Origin: Rubrobacter tropicus
Lineage (GTDB): Bacteria > Actinomycetota > Rubrobacteria > Rubrobacterales > Rubrobacteraceae
Assembly (NCBI RefSeq): GCF_011492945.1
Contig: NZ_CP045119.1
Location: 744,001-808,000, forward strand
Direction: 5' to 3'
Length of the DNA stretch: 64,000 nucleotides
The notes under the pieces were generated by a model. It was not told the origin of the DNA, did not search any database, and saw only the letters and a program-made list of their open reading frames with translations. Numbering within the stretch: the stretch's first letter is position 1; each line of letters starts with the position of its first letter. This document shows, piece by piece, positions 8,723 through 16,546 of the stretch. The translations under genes and the position numbers were made by a program.

Positions 8723-8768
8723 TCCCACCAAAAGTCCCTGACGGTTCGGGATGGGTCGGGACAAAACT

Positions 8769-8810
8769 TCCCGGCAAAGTCGGGACAGCGCTCCCATGAC
8801 GGCGGGATAG
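8769..8810. repeat. Palindrome-bearing repeat P, copy 1
   Basis: TCCCGGCAAAGTCGGGA (8769-8785, arms TCCCG/CGGGA) followed by a conserved CCATGACGGCGGGA tail. A second copy is at 11,002-11,043. Both lie in the leader regions of two-component genes. It may be an operator or a dispersed repeat. Confidence 0.5.
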
Positions 8811-8871
8811 AGCGGGCTCTAGAGTACCTTTCAGGTTCCCAGGGCCGCGCGGCCGGCGAGAGGAGATCAGG

Positions 8872-9339
8872 GTGAACGACGAGACCATACTTCTGGTGGA
8901 GGACAACCCCGACGACGAGCTGCTCACCCGACGCGCCTTGAAGAAGAGCGGCATCCCGAACCGGGTGGCCGTCGTTCGCGACGGGGCAGAGGCCCTCGAC
9001 CTGCTGCTCGGGGCCGATGAACTGCCGCGCATGGTGCTGCTCGACCTGAACCTCCCGAAGGTCGACGGGCTCGAGGTGCTGCGCCGGCTGCGGGCCGACG
9101 CGCGCACGAGGAGCCTCCCCGTCGTGGTCCTCATCTCCCGGGAAGGGGAAGGACCACCCGGTGGGGGCGACCACGTCTGGCGGGCCGACGTCTGCATAGA
9201 CAAGGGCGTGGACTACGACGCCTTCCAGCGCGCCGTGCGGCGTCTAAGGGCGCTGCTGTCGGAGGCGAGGCCCCTTGCGTCGGGCCGGACATCGTTCTGG
9301 AACGCCGCGCGCGGCGGGACCGGAGTTCGGACCGCCTGA
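8872..9339 (+). CDS. CheY/Rcp1-like single-domain response regulator
   Basis: A stand-alone receiver domain (155 residues) of the Rcp1 type that usually pairs with phytochrome-like or hybrid kinases. Acidic pair E10-D11 in LLVEDNPDDE; phospho-acceptor Asp in MVLLDLNLPKVDGLEVLRRL; the conserved Lys in CIDKGVD. The usual Thr/Ser switch is in VVVLISREGE. The last 40 residues are low-complexity and basic. GTG 8872 follows GAGAGGAGAT. There is no output domain and no kinase in the same transcript. The peptide gene starts 259 bases later with its own promoter, so a functional link is unproved. Confidence 0.88.
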   Translation: MNDETILLVEDNPDDELLTRRALKKSGIPNRVAVVRDGAEALDLLLGADELPRMVLLDLNLPKVDGLEVLRRLRADARTRSLPVVVLISREGEGPPGGGDHVWRADVCIDKGVDYDAFQRAVRRLRALLSEARPLASGRTSFWNAARGGTGVRTA

Positions 9340-9461
9340 ACGACCGTCGCGCCCATCGAGGGCTCAGACCAGGGCTCGGGTTTCGCCCTCCGGGCGCGAG
9401 CCCGACCGAAAACGCGAACCAGACAGCTTGCGACGGGGCCTGATCCCCGAATGCGCCCGCG

Positions 9462-9530
9462 GTTTGCGGCAAATGTTCCTCGGGGTATGCTGCCGCCCTG
9501 GAGGACGGCGAGGGGCGAGCCGCCGCAAAC
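9462..9530 (+). promoter_or_regulatory. Promoter of the comX-like/comQ-like genes, with a wide inverted repeat
   Basis: TTGCGG (9464-9469), a 16-base spacer and TATGCT (9486-9491) form a plausible promoter. GTTTGCGGC (9462-9470) recurs perfectly inverted as GCCGCAAAC (9522-9530), start-to-start distance 60 bases. The half-sites contain TTGCGG and CCGCAA, the same half-sites as the Bacillus ComA box, but there they are 4 bases apart. A regulatory role is inference. The rest of 9340-9598 shows nothing else. Confidence 0.4.
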
Positions 9531-9598
9531 GGCACCCGTGGCGAACAGATGGTCGGTTGCCGCGAACCCGACAAAGAATCCGAACAGAAAGGAAGCTA

Positions 9599-9871
9599 GT
9601 GGAACGACAGGAAGGAACCGGGGGATACCGGCGGGACGAGGCGCTCATGGCGGTGGCCCGCTTGTCGATAAGCGACGCCGATTTCCTGAGGGGCATGAAA
9701 CGGGACCCGGCGTCCACGCTCTGGCAGTACGGGTTCGCCCTGAGCCCGCAGGAGATGCGAGAAGCGGAGGATTTCCTCGGCAACAGGAGAGACGCCGGAG
9801 ACGACGACATCCGTGAGGACCTGGAGAGGGAGATCCGGGCTTCCGCCGAACGCCGTATCTGGAACAACTAG
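9599..9871 (+). CDS. Candidate ComX-like pheromone/RiPP precursor peptide
   Basis: A 90-residue protein with no match I recognise with certainty. The core ADFLRGMKRDPASTLWQYGF plus ALSPQEMREAE has the pattern 'FL..MK.DP...L..YGF.LS..E' shared by leader peptides of small modified peptides (Franean1_4349 and Nif11-like types) and, loosely, by Bacillus ComX. A charged middle follows, and the C-terminus is AERRIWNN with Trp third from the end, exactly where ComX of B. subtilis (..RQWGD) carries its prenylated Trp. Start GTG 9599 has AAAGGAAG 5 bases upstream. ATG 9647 would give 74 residues. It lies 12 bases before an isoprenyl-transferase gene. It could instead be an ordinary small protein. Confidence 0.5.
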   Translation: MERQEGTGGYRRDEALMAVARLSISDADFLRGMKRDPASTLWQYGFALSPQEMREAEDFLGNRRDAGDDDIREDLEREIRASAERRIWNN

Positions 9872-9883
9872 GTATCCCGCCGC

Positions 9884-10933
9884 GTGGACGCGCGCGGCGA
9901 CGCGCCGGGGGTCGGTGGGGAGCCGGGCGAAGACCTGGAGCCGATGCGCCGTCGGGTCGAGAGGGTCTTCGCGTTCCTGGAGGAGCTCGTCTGTGCGCTC
10001 CCCGTACCCGTGGTTCACAAGGGGTTGCTCCAGGCGCACGTGATAACGGTCGGCGAGGGGGCGATGGCCTACCCCAGGATGGCGGCCGTCCAGGTGCCGC
10101 TTCTGGTCCACGCGGCCGTCACGGGGGACGAGGAGCCGGCCATCCCGGTGGCCGCGGCCTGCACCGCCCTGCACCTGGGAGGGCAGTTGCAGGACGGCAT
10201 CCTGGACGATGAGCTGTCGCCCTTCTGGTATGCACGGGGCACGGGGATCACCACCCTGGCGGCGACCACCCTGTTGGGTTCGCTCCCCCAGCGCTCCATC
10301 GACCGTCTGCGGCTCCAGGGGGCGCCGCCGGACAGGCTCTGGGCGCTTGCCCGCCGGTTCGCGGACGCCCTGCTGGCGGCGATGGCCGGCCAGCACGAGG
10401 ACCTGATCTTCCCCGACCTGAAGGACGTGTCCCTGGAGGAGTGCCTGGCCATGGTGGGGCGCAAGAGCGGCGCCCCGACCGCCCTGCTTGCGAGTTCGGG
10501 CGCGACCCTGGCGACCGGGGACTCTTCCAGGATCGAGGCGTTCGCGGCCTTCGGCCTTTGCTACGGCGTCGCCAAGCAGCTCATAAACGACGTGCACGGC
10601 ATCTGGGGCGAAGCCGCAAGCCAGGACCTCCTGAACGGCAGGCGCCCGTTCCCGGTGGTCCACGCCCTGACCGTCCTGGACGGAGACCGCCGGGAAGAGC
10701 TGCGGGGCCTGCTCGCCCTCTCCCGCGAAACCAAGCGGCGTCACGACGGGGTGAGGGCCATGCTCGAGGCGGCGGGATCCGTCCGGTATACGGCCTCGAT
10801 GGTGTGGCTTCACAGGGAACGGGCCAAAAGACACCTGGCCGTCGCATCACCCCAAGAACCCGCCGGCCGGGAGCTCCGGTCGCTGCTGGATGGCCTGACT
10901 ATCCTGCCCAAAGCCGAGGGTGCCCTGAGGTAA
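9884..10933 (+). CDS. ComQ-like isoprenyl transferase (polyprenyl synthetase fold)
   Basis: All-helical polyprenyl-synthetase fold, 349 residues. The first Asp-rich motif reads QLQDGILDDE rather than DDxxD. The middle has AMAGQHEDLIFPDLKDVSLE, then MVGRKSGAPTALLASSGATL. The second Asp motif is degenerate, QLINDVHGIWG, where chain-elongating synthases have DDxxD. As I recall Bacillus ComQ, it has D-I-M-D-D, GQHDD and a D-Y-H at these three places, so the pattern is closer to ComQ than to FPP/GGPP synthase. That suggests transfer of an isoprenyl group to a peptide Trp. GTG 9884 lacks a good ribosome site; ATG 9944 is an alternative. A plain short-chain prenyl diphosphate synthase remains possible. 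Confidence 0.6.
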   Translation: MDARGDAPGVGGEPGEDLEPMRRRVERVFAFLEELVCALPVPVVHKGLLQAHVITVGEGAMAYPRMAAVQVPLLVHAAVTGDEEPAIPVAAACTALHLGGQLQDGILDDELSPFWYARGTGITTLAATTLLGSLPQRSIDRLRLQGAPPDRLWALARRFADALLAAMAGQHEDLIFPDLKDVSLEECLAMVGRKSGAPTALLASSGATLATGDSSRIEAFAAFGLCYGVAKQLINDVHGIWGEAASQDLLNGRRPFPVVHALTVLDGDRREELRGLLALSRETKRRHDGVRAMLEAAGSVRYTASMVWLHRERAKRHLAVASPQEPAGRELRSLLDGLTILPKAEGALR

Positions 10934-11001
10934 ACACGGCCCCAGACCGGACCCCGCGGCCCCTAGCCGGGACGAGGACCTCGGACGACGGGCGCGCAAT
11001 G

Positions 11002-11043
11002 TCCCGGGCAGATCGGGACACGAGACCCATGACGGCGGGACAG
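11002..11043. repeat. Palindrome-bearing repeat P, copy 2
   Basis: TCCCGGGCAGATCGGGA (11,002-11,018) followed by CCCATGACGGCGGGACAG, nearly the same as 8769-8810. It lies in the 310-base gap between the comQ-like and kinase genes. The rest of that gap (10,934-11,243) has no gene I can support. Confidence 0.5.
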
Positions 11044-11243
11044 CCGGGAAAGTAGGCTTATCCCGATGGTCGTACCAGGTCTCGTGGTTTGGGAGATACG
11101 GCATTGAGACGCGGGAGAAAGAACGAACATACGCCCAGGGGCCACCGCGCCCGGTACGCCGGGGTGCAACGCCGTGGGGGGACTAGAATGCCAGGACGGA
11201 TACGGCGTGTGGGACCTGGCGGTCGGGGCGGCGCGGCTTCGTT

Positions 11244-13532
11244 GTGGGCGAAGCTGCCTGGAAGCGAGGGGTGCGGCGGGTATATGCTGTGGTCGTGAGC
11301 CCCAGGTTCGACAGCCGCGGGGAGCCCGCGGGTAAGCCCGACGCCGTGGCGTCCCGTTCGCCGAACCAGCGCAGGTCCCACCTGACGCTGGTGGGGTGGA
11401 TGGTGTTCGTGGCGTTGAGCGTGGGGCTGCTCCTCGCCAGCATCCCGGCGCACTACGAGGCCCTCACCAACTTTGCCGGCGCCGATGCGGGCCCCGACGT
11501 CTTGCGCGCCAACCTGGAGAAGGCCGGCGTCTCCGTGGAGTTCTACGCCACGTACCTCATCTCCACCGGCGCGGCCGTGGCGGCGGTGTGGGTGGCGGTG
11601 GGCGTCGTTATCCTGCTGCGCAGGCCCGACGACAGGATGGCAATCTTTACCGCCGTGACCCTCGCGACCTGCGCCGTGTTCTTCCTGAACAACGGGCCCC
11701 TGGTGCTGGCGGAAGAGTACCCGGTCGCGTGGCTGCCGGTTCGTCTGATGGCGGTCTTCGGCTCGGTCTCGTTCATGGCGTTCTTGTACCTGTTCCCCAA
11801 CGGCCGGTTCGCGCCGCGCTGGACGCGGTGGCTGGTCCTCTTCTGGCTCGCGCACGAGGCCGGCTACTACCTGTTCCCCGGCACCGTGTTGGACGTCGAG
11901 AGCGCGTCTCCGCTGATCGACTTCGTGCTCGTCTGCACGGTCCTGTTGGTCGGCCTGGGCTCGCAACTCTACCGCTACCGTCGCGTGTCGGGCCCGATCG
12001 GGCGCCAGCAGACCAAGTGGGTGGTCTTCGGGACGGCGTCGAGCCTGCTCGGGGTCATAGCGCTCCAACTGCTCTTCTTTACCTCTCCCACGCTTCTCAA
12101 CTATGGCTCGCCGTACAGCTTCGTGGTGGCGGCGGGCAGCGACGGTTTCACGCTCCTGATCCCGCTGTCGATAGGCGCCGCGATCCTGCGCCGGCGGTTG
12201 TGGGATATCGACATCGTCATCAACCGGGCGCTGGTCTACGGTATCCTCACCGCCGTCGTGGTCGGCGTCTACGTGCTGGTCGTGGGCGGCCTCGGGTCGC
12301 TTCTGCAGGCGCGCGGGAACCTCGCGCTGTCGCTGACGGCCACGGGCCTCGTCGCCGTCCTCTTCGCGCCGCTGCGCGAGCGCCTCCAGCGCGGCGTGAA
12401 CCGCCTGATGTACGGGGAGCGGGACGACCCCTACAGGGTCCTATCGCGCCTCGGGCGGCGCCTGGGGGCCGCGATCGAGCCGGGGACCGTCCTGCCCACC
12501 ATCGTCGAGACGGTGGCCGGGGCGCTCAAGCTGCCCTACGCGGCCATCTCGATCCGGCGCGGCGAACGAGGCTTCGAGGTGGCCGCGGCCCACGGAACCC
12601 CGACGGGCGAGGAGACGGTGTTGCCGCTCACCTACGGCGGCGAGACCCTGGGCCAGCTCCTGCTGGCCCCACGGACCCCGGGGGAGCCCTTCAGCCCGGC
12701 GGACAGGAGCCTGCTCGAGGACCTCGCGAGGAACGCCGAGGTGGCCGTCTACGCCGTGCGACTGACGGACGACCTGCAACGCTCGCGCGAGCGGCTCGTC
12801 ACGGCGGGCGAGGAGGAGCGCCGGCGCCTGCGCCGCGACCTGCACGACGGCCTCGGCCCCACGCTCGCTAGCCTCACTTTAGGCCTCGACGTCTCGCTCA
12901 AGCTGCTCAAGAAGAACCCGGACGAGGCCGAGGAGATGCTCTCGCGCCTGAAGGCCCAGACAAAGGAGGCCGTCGTGGATATCAGGCGGCTGGTCTACGG
13001 GCTCAGGCCCCCCGCCCTCGACGACCTCGGGCTCGTCGCGGCCATCAGGGAGCAGGCGGCGGCCCACGGGCGCCTGCGCGGGGAAGGCGAAGGGGGGAGT
13101 GGGCTCGGCTTCCGGATCGAGGCTCCTGATGAGTTGCCGCCGCTGCCCGCCGCGGTCGAGGTCGCCTGCTACCGCATCGCCCAGGAGGCGATCACGAACG
13201 TCGCCCGCCACGCCCGCGCCTCGCTCTGCCGCGTGCGCCTCTCAGTAGATCCCAACGGCAGGACACTGGGACTTGAGGTCACCGACGACGGGGTCGGCCT
13301 GCCGGACGCCGCCTCGCGCCGGCCCGGCGTCGGCCTCTCGTCCATGCGCGAACGGGCCGAGGAACTCGGCGGGAAGCTCTCCGTCGCCCCCGCGCCGGAG
13401 GGCGGCACCCGCGTCTCCGTGGTCTTCCCGCTCCCCGCCACCGCGGCACAGAAAGATTCGGAGACCGAAGGGCCGCAGGAAGAGGGCGCCCCGGCGCCGG
13501 TTCGCGTCCCCGGCCGGACCCTCGGGGCCTGA
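11244..13532 (+). CDS. Ten-helix membrane sensor histidine kinase (HisKA_3), ComP-like layout
   Basis: Sensor kinase of the NarX/ComP class. N-terminal half: about ten hydrophobic helices (near 47-66, 103-125, 133-149, 165-184, 195-210, 224-242, 259-279, 301-316, 331-354, 360-377), with an extracytoplasmic loop of about 35 residues after the first. Then a GAF-like domain (about 410-505), a HisKA_3 dimerisation helix EEERRRLRRDLHDGLGP with phospho-acceptor His534, and an ATPase domain (EAITNVARHA; DDGVGL; GLSSMRERAEELGG). It overlaps the regulator gene by TGATG. Layout resembles ComP, but such kinases are common in actinobacteria. The start is uncertain: GTG 11,244, 11,289 or 11,295, none with a good ribosome site. 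Confidence 0.85.
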   Translation: MGEAAWKRGVRRVYAVVVSPRFDSRGEPAGKPDAVASRSPNQRRSHLTLVGWMVFVALSVGLLLASIPAHYEALTNFAGADAGPDVLRANLEKAGVSVEFYATYLISTGAAVAAVWVAVGVVILLRRPDDRMAIFTAVTLATCAVFFLNNGPLVLAEEYPVAWLPVRLMAVFGSVSFMAFLYLFPNGRFAPRWTRWLVLFWLAHEAGYYLFPGTVLDVESASPLIDFVLVCTVLLVGLGSQLYRYRRVSGPIGRQQTKWVVFGTASSLLGVIALQLLFFTSPTLLNYGSPYSFVVAAGSDGFTLLIPLSIGAAILRRRLWDIDIVINRALVYGILTAVVVGVYVLVVGGLGSLLQARGNLALSLTATGLVAVLFAPLRERLQRGVNRLMYGERDDPYRVLSRLGRRLGAAIEPGTVLPTIVETVAGALKLPYAAISIRRGERGFEVAAAHGTPTGEETVLPLTYGGETLGQLLLAPRTPGEPFSPADRSLLEDLARNAEVAVYAVRLTDDLQRSRERLVTAGEEERRRLRRDLHDGLGPTLASLTLGLDVSLKLLKKNPDEAEEMLSRLKAQTKEAVVDIRRLVYGLRPPALDDLGLVAAIREQAAAHGRLRGEGEGGSGLGFRIEAPDELPPLPAAVEVACYRIAQEAITNVARHARASLCRVRLSVDPNGRTLGLEVTDDGVGLPDAASRRPGVGLSSMRERAEELGGKLSVAPAPEGGTRVSVVFPLPATAAQKDSETEGPQEEGAPAPVRVPGRTLGA
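11281..11288 (+). promoter_or_regulatory. Possible -10 box of the kinase-regulator pair
   Basis: TATATGCT at 11,281-11,288, just before GTG codons at 11,289 and 11,295 that are in frame with the kinase. If used, the kinase mRNA would be nearly leaderless. No -35 is evident. Confidence 0.3.
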
Positions 13533-14188
13533 TGGTCGAAGTACCCACGATAAAGGTCCTTATAGCCGACGACCACGCGCTCTTCCGGTACGGGGTCAGG
13601 GCCATGCTCGCCTCCGAGGACGACTTCGAGGTGGTGGGCGAGGCCGCGACCGGGGAGGAGGCCGTCGCGCTCTCCGCGGAGCTCGGGCCCGACGTGGTGC
13701 TCATGGACGTGCAGATGCCGGGCATAAACGGCATAGAGGCGACGCGGCGCGTCGTCGAGAAGGATCCCGGGATCGGCGTCGTCGTCGTCACCATGTTCGA
13801 GGAGGACGACTCCGTCTTCGCGGCCATGCGGGCCGGCGCCAGGGGCTACGTGCTAAAAGGGGCCGACGCCGACGAGGTGATAAAGGTGGTGAGGGCCGTC
13901 GCCGGCGGGGAGGCCCACTTCGGGCCCGAGATAGCCAGGCGGCTGATGGGCTTCTTCTCGGCCCCCAAGCCGGAGGCCAGGGAGGTCTTCCCCGAGCTCA
14001 CCGAGCGCGAGCGCGAGGTACTCGATCTCGTGGCGCGGGGCCTCGGGAACCCCGAGATCGCCCGCAGGCTCTACCTGAGCGAGAAGACCGTCCGCAACCA
14101 CGTCTCCCACGTCTTCCTGAAACTGCAGGTAGCCGACCGCTCCCAGGCAATCGTCCGCGCCCGCGAAGCCGGATTGGGCGGCGCGTGA
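13532..14188 (+). CDS. NarL/FixJ-family response regulator, partner of the upstream kinase (ComA-like position)
   Basis: Receiver (about 7-122) with acidic pair D13-D14 in IADDHALFR, phospho-acceptor Asp59 in VVLMDVQMPGINGIEA, Thr in VVVTMFEEDD and Lys in YVLKGADADEV. Then a LuxR-type helix-turn-helix (about 152-215: LTEREREVLDLVARG, NPEIARRLYLSEKTVRNHV). All signalling residues are intact. It starts inside the kinase stop (TGATG), which implies translational coupling and a cognate pair. It occupies the place of comA if the comQXPA comparison holds. Confidence 0.93.
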   Translation: MVEVPTIKVLIADDHALFRYGVRAMLASEDDFEVVGEAATGEEAVALSAELGPDVVLMDVQMPGINGIEATRRVVEKDPGIGVVVVTMFEEDDSVFAAMRAGARGYVLKGADADEVIKVVRAVAGGEAHFGPEIARRLMGFFSAPKPEAREVFPELTEREREVLDLVARGLGNPEIARRLYLSEKTVRNHVSHVFLKLQVADRSQAIVRAREAGLGGA

Positions 14189-14195
14189 GAGCTAG

Positions 14196-14398
14196 TCAGC
14201 CCGCTCCGGCCTGAGGCCTCCGCTCTCGGCACGCGTCGGGCCTGCTTCGCAGCCCCTCGCTTTCAGCAATCAGCTTTCAGCCGTGCAGGGCCCGGCCGGG
14301 CCGCGCACGGCGTGGCGGTTCGGGTACCGGGAGGCGTAGCGTGTACAGACGACCGGCTGACAGGCTGAAAGCGGAGGCGAAGCCGGAGCGGGCTGATG
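14196..14398. repeat. Inverted repeat R5 (TCAGCNN class, long arms)
   Basis: TCAGCCCGCTCCGGC (14,196-14,210) is perfectly inverted as GCCGGAGCGGGCTGA (14,382-14,396). Inside are CTCCGC/GCGGAG, then TTTCAGC-AATCAGC-TTTCAGC (14,260-14,282) against GGCTGACAGGCTGAAAGC (14,355-14,372). The unique centre holds a GC hairpin (GCCCGGCCGGGC near 14,290). It fills the gap between the convergent regulator and oxidoreductase genes. Confidence 0.75.
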
Positions 14399-14422
14399 AG
14401 GCGCGAAGCGCCGGGCCGACAG

Positions 14423-14779
14423 CTACTCCAGATCCACCGCTACAGGCAGGGCCCTTTCCCGCCAGCTCGACAGGCTGCCCGGATTTCTTTCGTACTTCTC
14501 GACCAGCAGGTTACGAGCAAGCTCGTCCTCGTCCGCGTCTTCGACGACGCGGGCCCGACCGTCGATGACCTCTCCGGAGATCCGCAGTGTTACGTCCTGC
14601 CTCTTGCGTAGGTTCTTCACCCAGTCGGATCGGCCACCGCCGCCCGCGAGCATGAAGAGGGTGCGCGTCTTCGGGACGATAGCAAACCAGATCTCGATCT
14701 CGTGCGGGTCGCCCGTTACCCGCCCGACGGTGGTCAGGTAGCAAAAGTCCTCGTTCGCGAGGACGCGGAGATCAGGCAT
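14423..14779 (-). CDS. Small PNPOx-like flavin/F420 oxidoreductase (DUF385/nitroreductase-like)
   Basis: A 118-residue split-barrel protein. VLANEDFCYLTTVGRVTGDP, EIEIWFAIV, RTLFMLAGGGGRSDWVKNLR and VTLRISG match the deazaflavin-dependent nitroreductase family, which binds F420 or FMN and reduces quinones or nitro compounds. The GGGGRSDWVKNL loop is the phosphate-binding signature. ATG 14,779 and its ribosome site lie within repeat R6: the word CCTGAGG supplies GAGG 5 bases upstream. Which cofactor is used cannot be told. Confidence 0.8.
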   Translation of the reverse strand: MPDLRVLANEDFCYLTTVGRVTGDPHEIEIWFAIVPKTRTLFMLAGGGGRSDWVKNLRKRQDVTLRISGEVIDGRARVVEDADEDELARNLLVEKYERNPGSLSSWRERALPVAVDLE

Positions 14780-14888
14780 CAGGCCTCAGGTCGCAGGCTT
14801 CAGGGAGGCTGGGACGAGCCAAAGCGCGCACGACGGAAGCGTTCCGTGATTTCTTACCTGGAACCTGAAGCCTGATGCCCGAAACCTC
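14772..14888. repeat. Short-word inverted repeat R6 (CAGGNNN class), overlapping a start codon
   Basis: 7-mers CAGGCAT, CAGGCCT, CAGGTCG, CAGGCTT on the left; CCTGGAA, CCTGAAG, CCTGATG on the right. CAGGCTTCAGG (14,795-14,805) pairs with CCTGAAGCCTG (14,865-14,875), the same 11-mer pair as R2. The left arm includes the start codon of the minus-strand oxidoreductase. Confidence 0.75.
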
Positions 14889-16476
14889 ACCCTCTCAGCT
14901 CCACGCGCCGGATCTTGCCGCTCGTCGTCTTCGGGAGGTCGTCTATGAACTCGATCTGTCGCGGGTACTTGTACGGGGCCGTGTTCGCCTTGCAATAGTC
15001 CTGGATCTCCTTCTTGAGTTCTTCCGACGGCTCGTGGTCGGCCCCGAGCACCACGAAGGCCTTGACGACGCTGCCGCGGTCTTCGTCGGGGGCGGGCACG
15101 ACGGCGCTCTCTACGACGGCGGGGTGCTCGATGAGCACGCTCTCCACCTCGAAGGGACCGATGCGATAGCCGGCCGAGAGTATGACGTCGTCTGAACGCC
15201 CGACGAACCACAGGTAGCCGTCGGCGTCCCGGTAGGCCCTGTCGCCGGTCAAGTAGTTGCCGTCGAGGAAGACGCCTTCCGTCTCATCGGGCTGTTTCCA
15301 GTACTCTCTGAAGAGGACGGGCGGGCGTCCCGCGAGGGCGATGTCGCCCGGCTCGTCGGGCGGGCACTCGTTGCCTTCCATGTCGACGACCTTCACGTCG
15401 CAGCCGGGGGAGGGTTTGCCCATCGAGCCGGGGCGCACTTCGAGGCCGGGGAAATTGCCGACGAGGAGGGTGTTCTCCGTCTGGCCGTAGCCGTCGTAGA
15501 TCGTGAGGCCGTGCAACTCCTTCCACCGCTCGATGACGGCCGGGTTCAGCGGTTCGCCGGCCGAGACGGCGTGCCTGATGGTCGAGAGGTCCGCCCTTTC
15601 TAGCTCGGGGGTCTTGGTGAGGAGGCGGTATTCGGTTGGGGCCTGGCAGAGAACGGTTATGCCGTACTGTTTGATGAGGTCCAGGCGTTCTGCGGGGTCG
15701 AAGCCGCCCTCGTGGAAGAAGATCTCGGTCCCGAGGCTCCACGGGCCGAGAAAGACGTTCCAGATGCTCTTGGCCCACCCCGTCCCTGATGTACACCACA
15801 GCCTGTCGCCTTCTTGCAAATCGAGCCAGTATTCCGCCTGCATCCTCTTTGCGTGGGTGTAGCCGTGGGTGTGGAGCACGCCCTTGGGGTGCTTGGTGGT
15901 CCCCGAGGTGTAAAGCATGAAGGCCCCATCTTCGGCGGCCGTGTCCTCGGCGGCGAACTCTTCGGGGGCTGCTTCCATGAGCCCCTCGAACGGCTCCCAG
16001 CCGTCCCTGCGCTCCCCCAGGGAGACGAAGTGCTTCAAGCCCGGCGCTTCGCCGCGCATCTTCTCGACCTCGTCTATCCCTTCCGGACCGGAGACGATGG
16101 CCACGGAACCGGAGTGCTCCGCCCGGAACTTCAGGTCGCCCGACCGGAGCTGGGGGGCGCAGGGGATCGCGATGGCGCCGAGCTTGAGGAGGCCGATGAG
16201 TATAGCGTGCCACTCGGGGACCTTGCCGAGAAGGACCATCACCCGGTCGCCGCGGGCCACGCCGAGGGAACGCATGGCGCCCGCGAACCGGTTGGAGAGC
16301 CGGGAGAAATCCGCGAAGCTCAGGCGGCTCTCGCTGCCGTCGTTGCCGAGCCAGATCATGGCCGGGCGATCCTGCCCGGCCCACCCGTCCACGACGTCGC
16401 GGCCGAAGTTGAACCTCTCGGGCGTCCCCCAGTCGTAGCTGGCGCGGGTCTTCTCGTAATCGCCGATGTTCGACAC
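14887..16476 (-). CDS. Acyl-CoA synthetase (AMP-forming, ACSM/medium-chain type)
   Basis: Adenylates a carboxylic acid and forms its CoA thioester. The 529 residues contain the AMP-binding motif LYTSGTTKHPKGVLHTH, the A5 motif YDGYGQTEN, A7 YLTGDRAYRDADGYLWFVGR, the hinge SDDVILSAGYRIGPFEVE and C-terminal KTTSGKIRRVEL with the adenylation Lys. The series resembles acetyl-CoA synthetase and medium-chain ACSM enzymes, but the exact substrate is not readable. ATG 16,476 has GGGAGG upstream. The DNA methyltransferase gene is 70 bases upstream on the same strand. Confidence 0.9.
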   Translation of the reverse strand: MSNIGDYEKTRASYDWGTPERFNFGRDVVDGWAGQDRPAMIWLGNDGSESRLSFADFSRLSNRFAGAMRSLGVARGDRVMVLLGKVPEWHAILIGLLKLGAIAIPCAPQLRSGDLKFRAEHSGSVAIVSGPEGIDEVEKMRGEAPGLKHFVSLGERRDGWEPFEGLMEAAPEEFAAEDTAAEDGAFMLYTSGTTKHPKGVLHTHGYTHAKRMQAEYWLDLQEGDRLWCTSGTGWAKSIWNVFLGPWSLGTEIFFHEGGFDPAERLDLIKQYGITVLCQAPTEYRLLTKTPELERADLSTIRHAVSAGEPLNPAVIERWKELHGLTIYDGYGQTENTLLVGNFPGLEVRPGSMGKPSPGCDVKVVDMEGNECPPDEPGDIALAGRPPVLFREYWKQPDETEGVFLDGNYLTGDRAYRDADGYLWFVGRSDDVILSAGYRIGPFEVESVLIEHPAVVESAVVPAPDEDRGSVVKAFVVLGADHEPSEELKKEIQDYCKANTAPYKYPRQIEFIDDLPKTTSGKIRRVELRG

Positions 16477-16546
16477 GACTCCTCCCTTTCCCCAAAGGCG
16501 GCTTCTCGCGACGCATTTTACTAGAGCGCCGCGAGACGGGCTCCGG

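Noticed and set aside
8872-9339. The CheY-like receiver as part of the comQXPA-like locus
   Set aside because: It is separated by 259 bases that contain a separate promoter, and no such gene belongs to known com loci; kept as a neighbour only.
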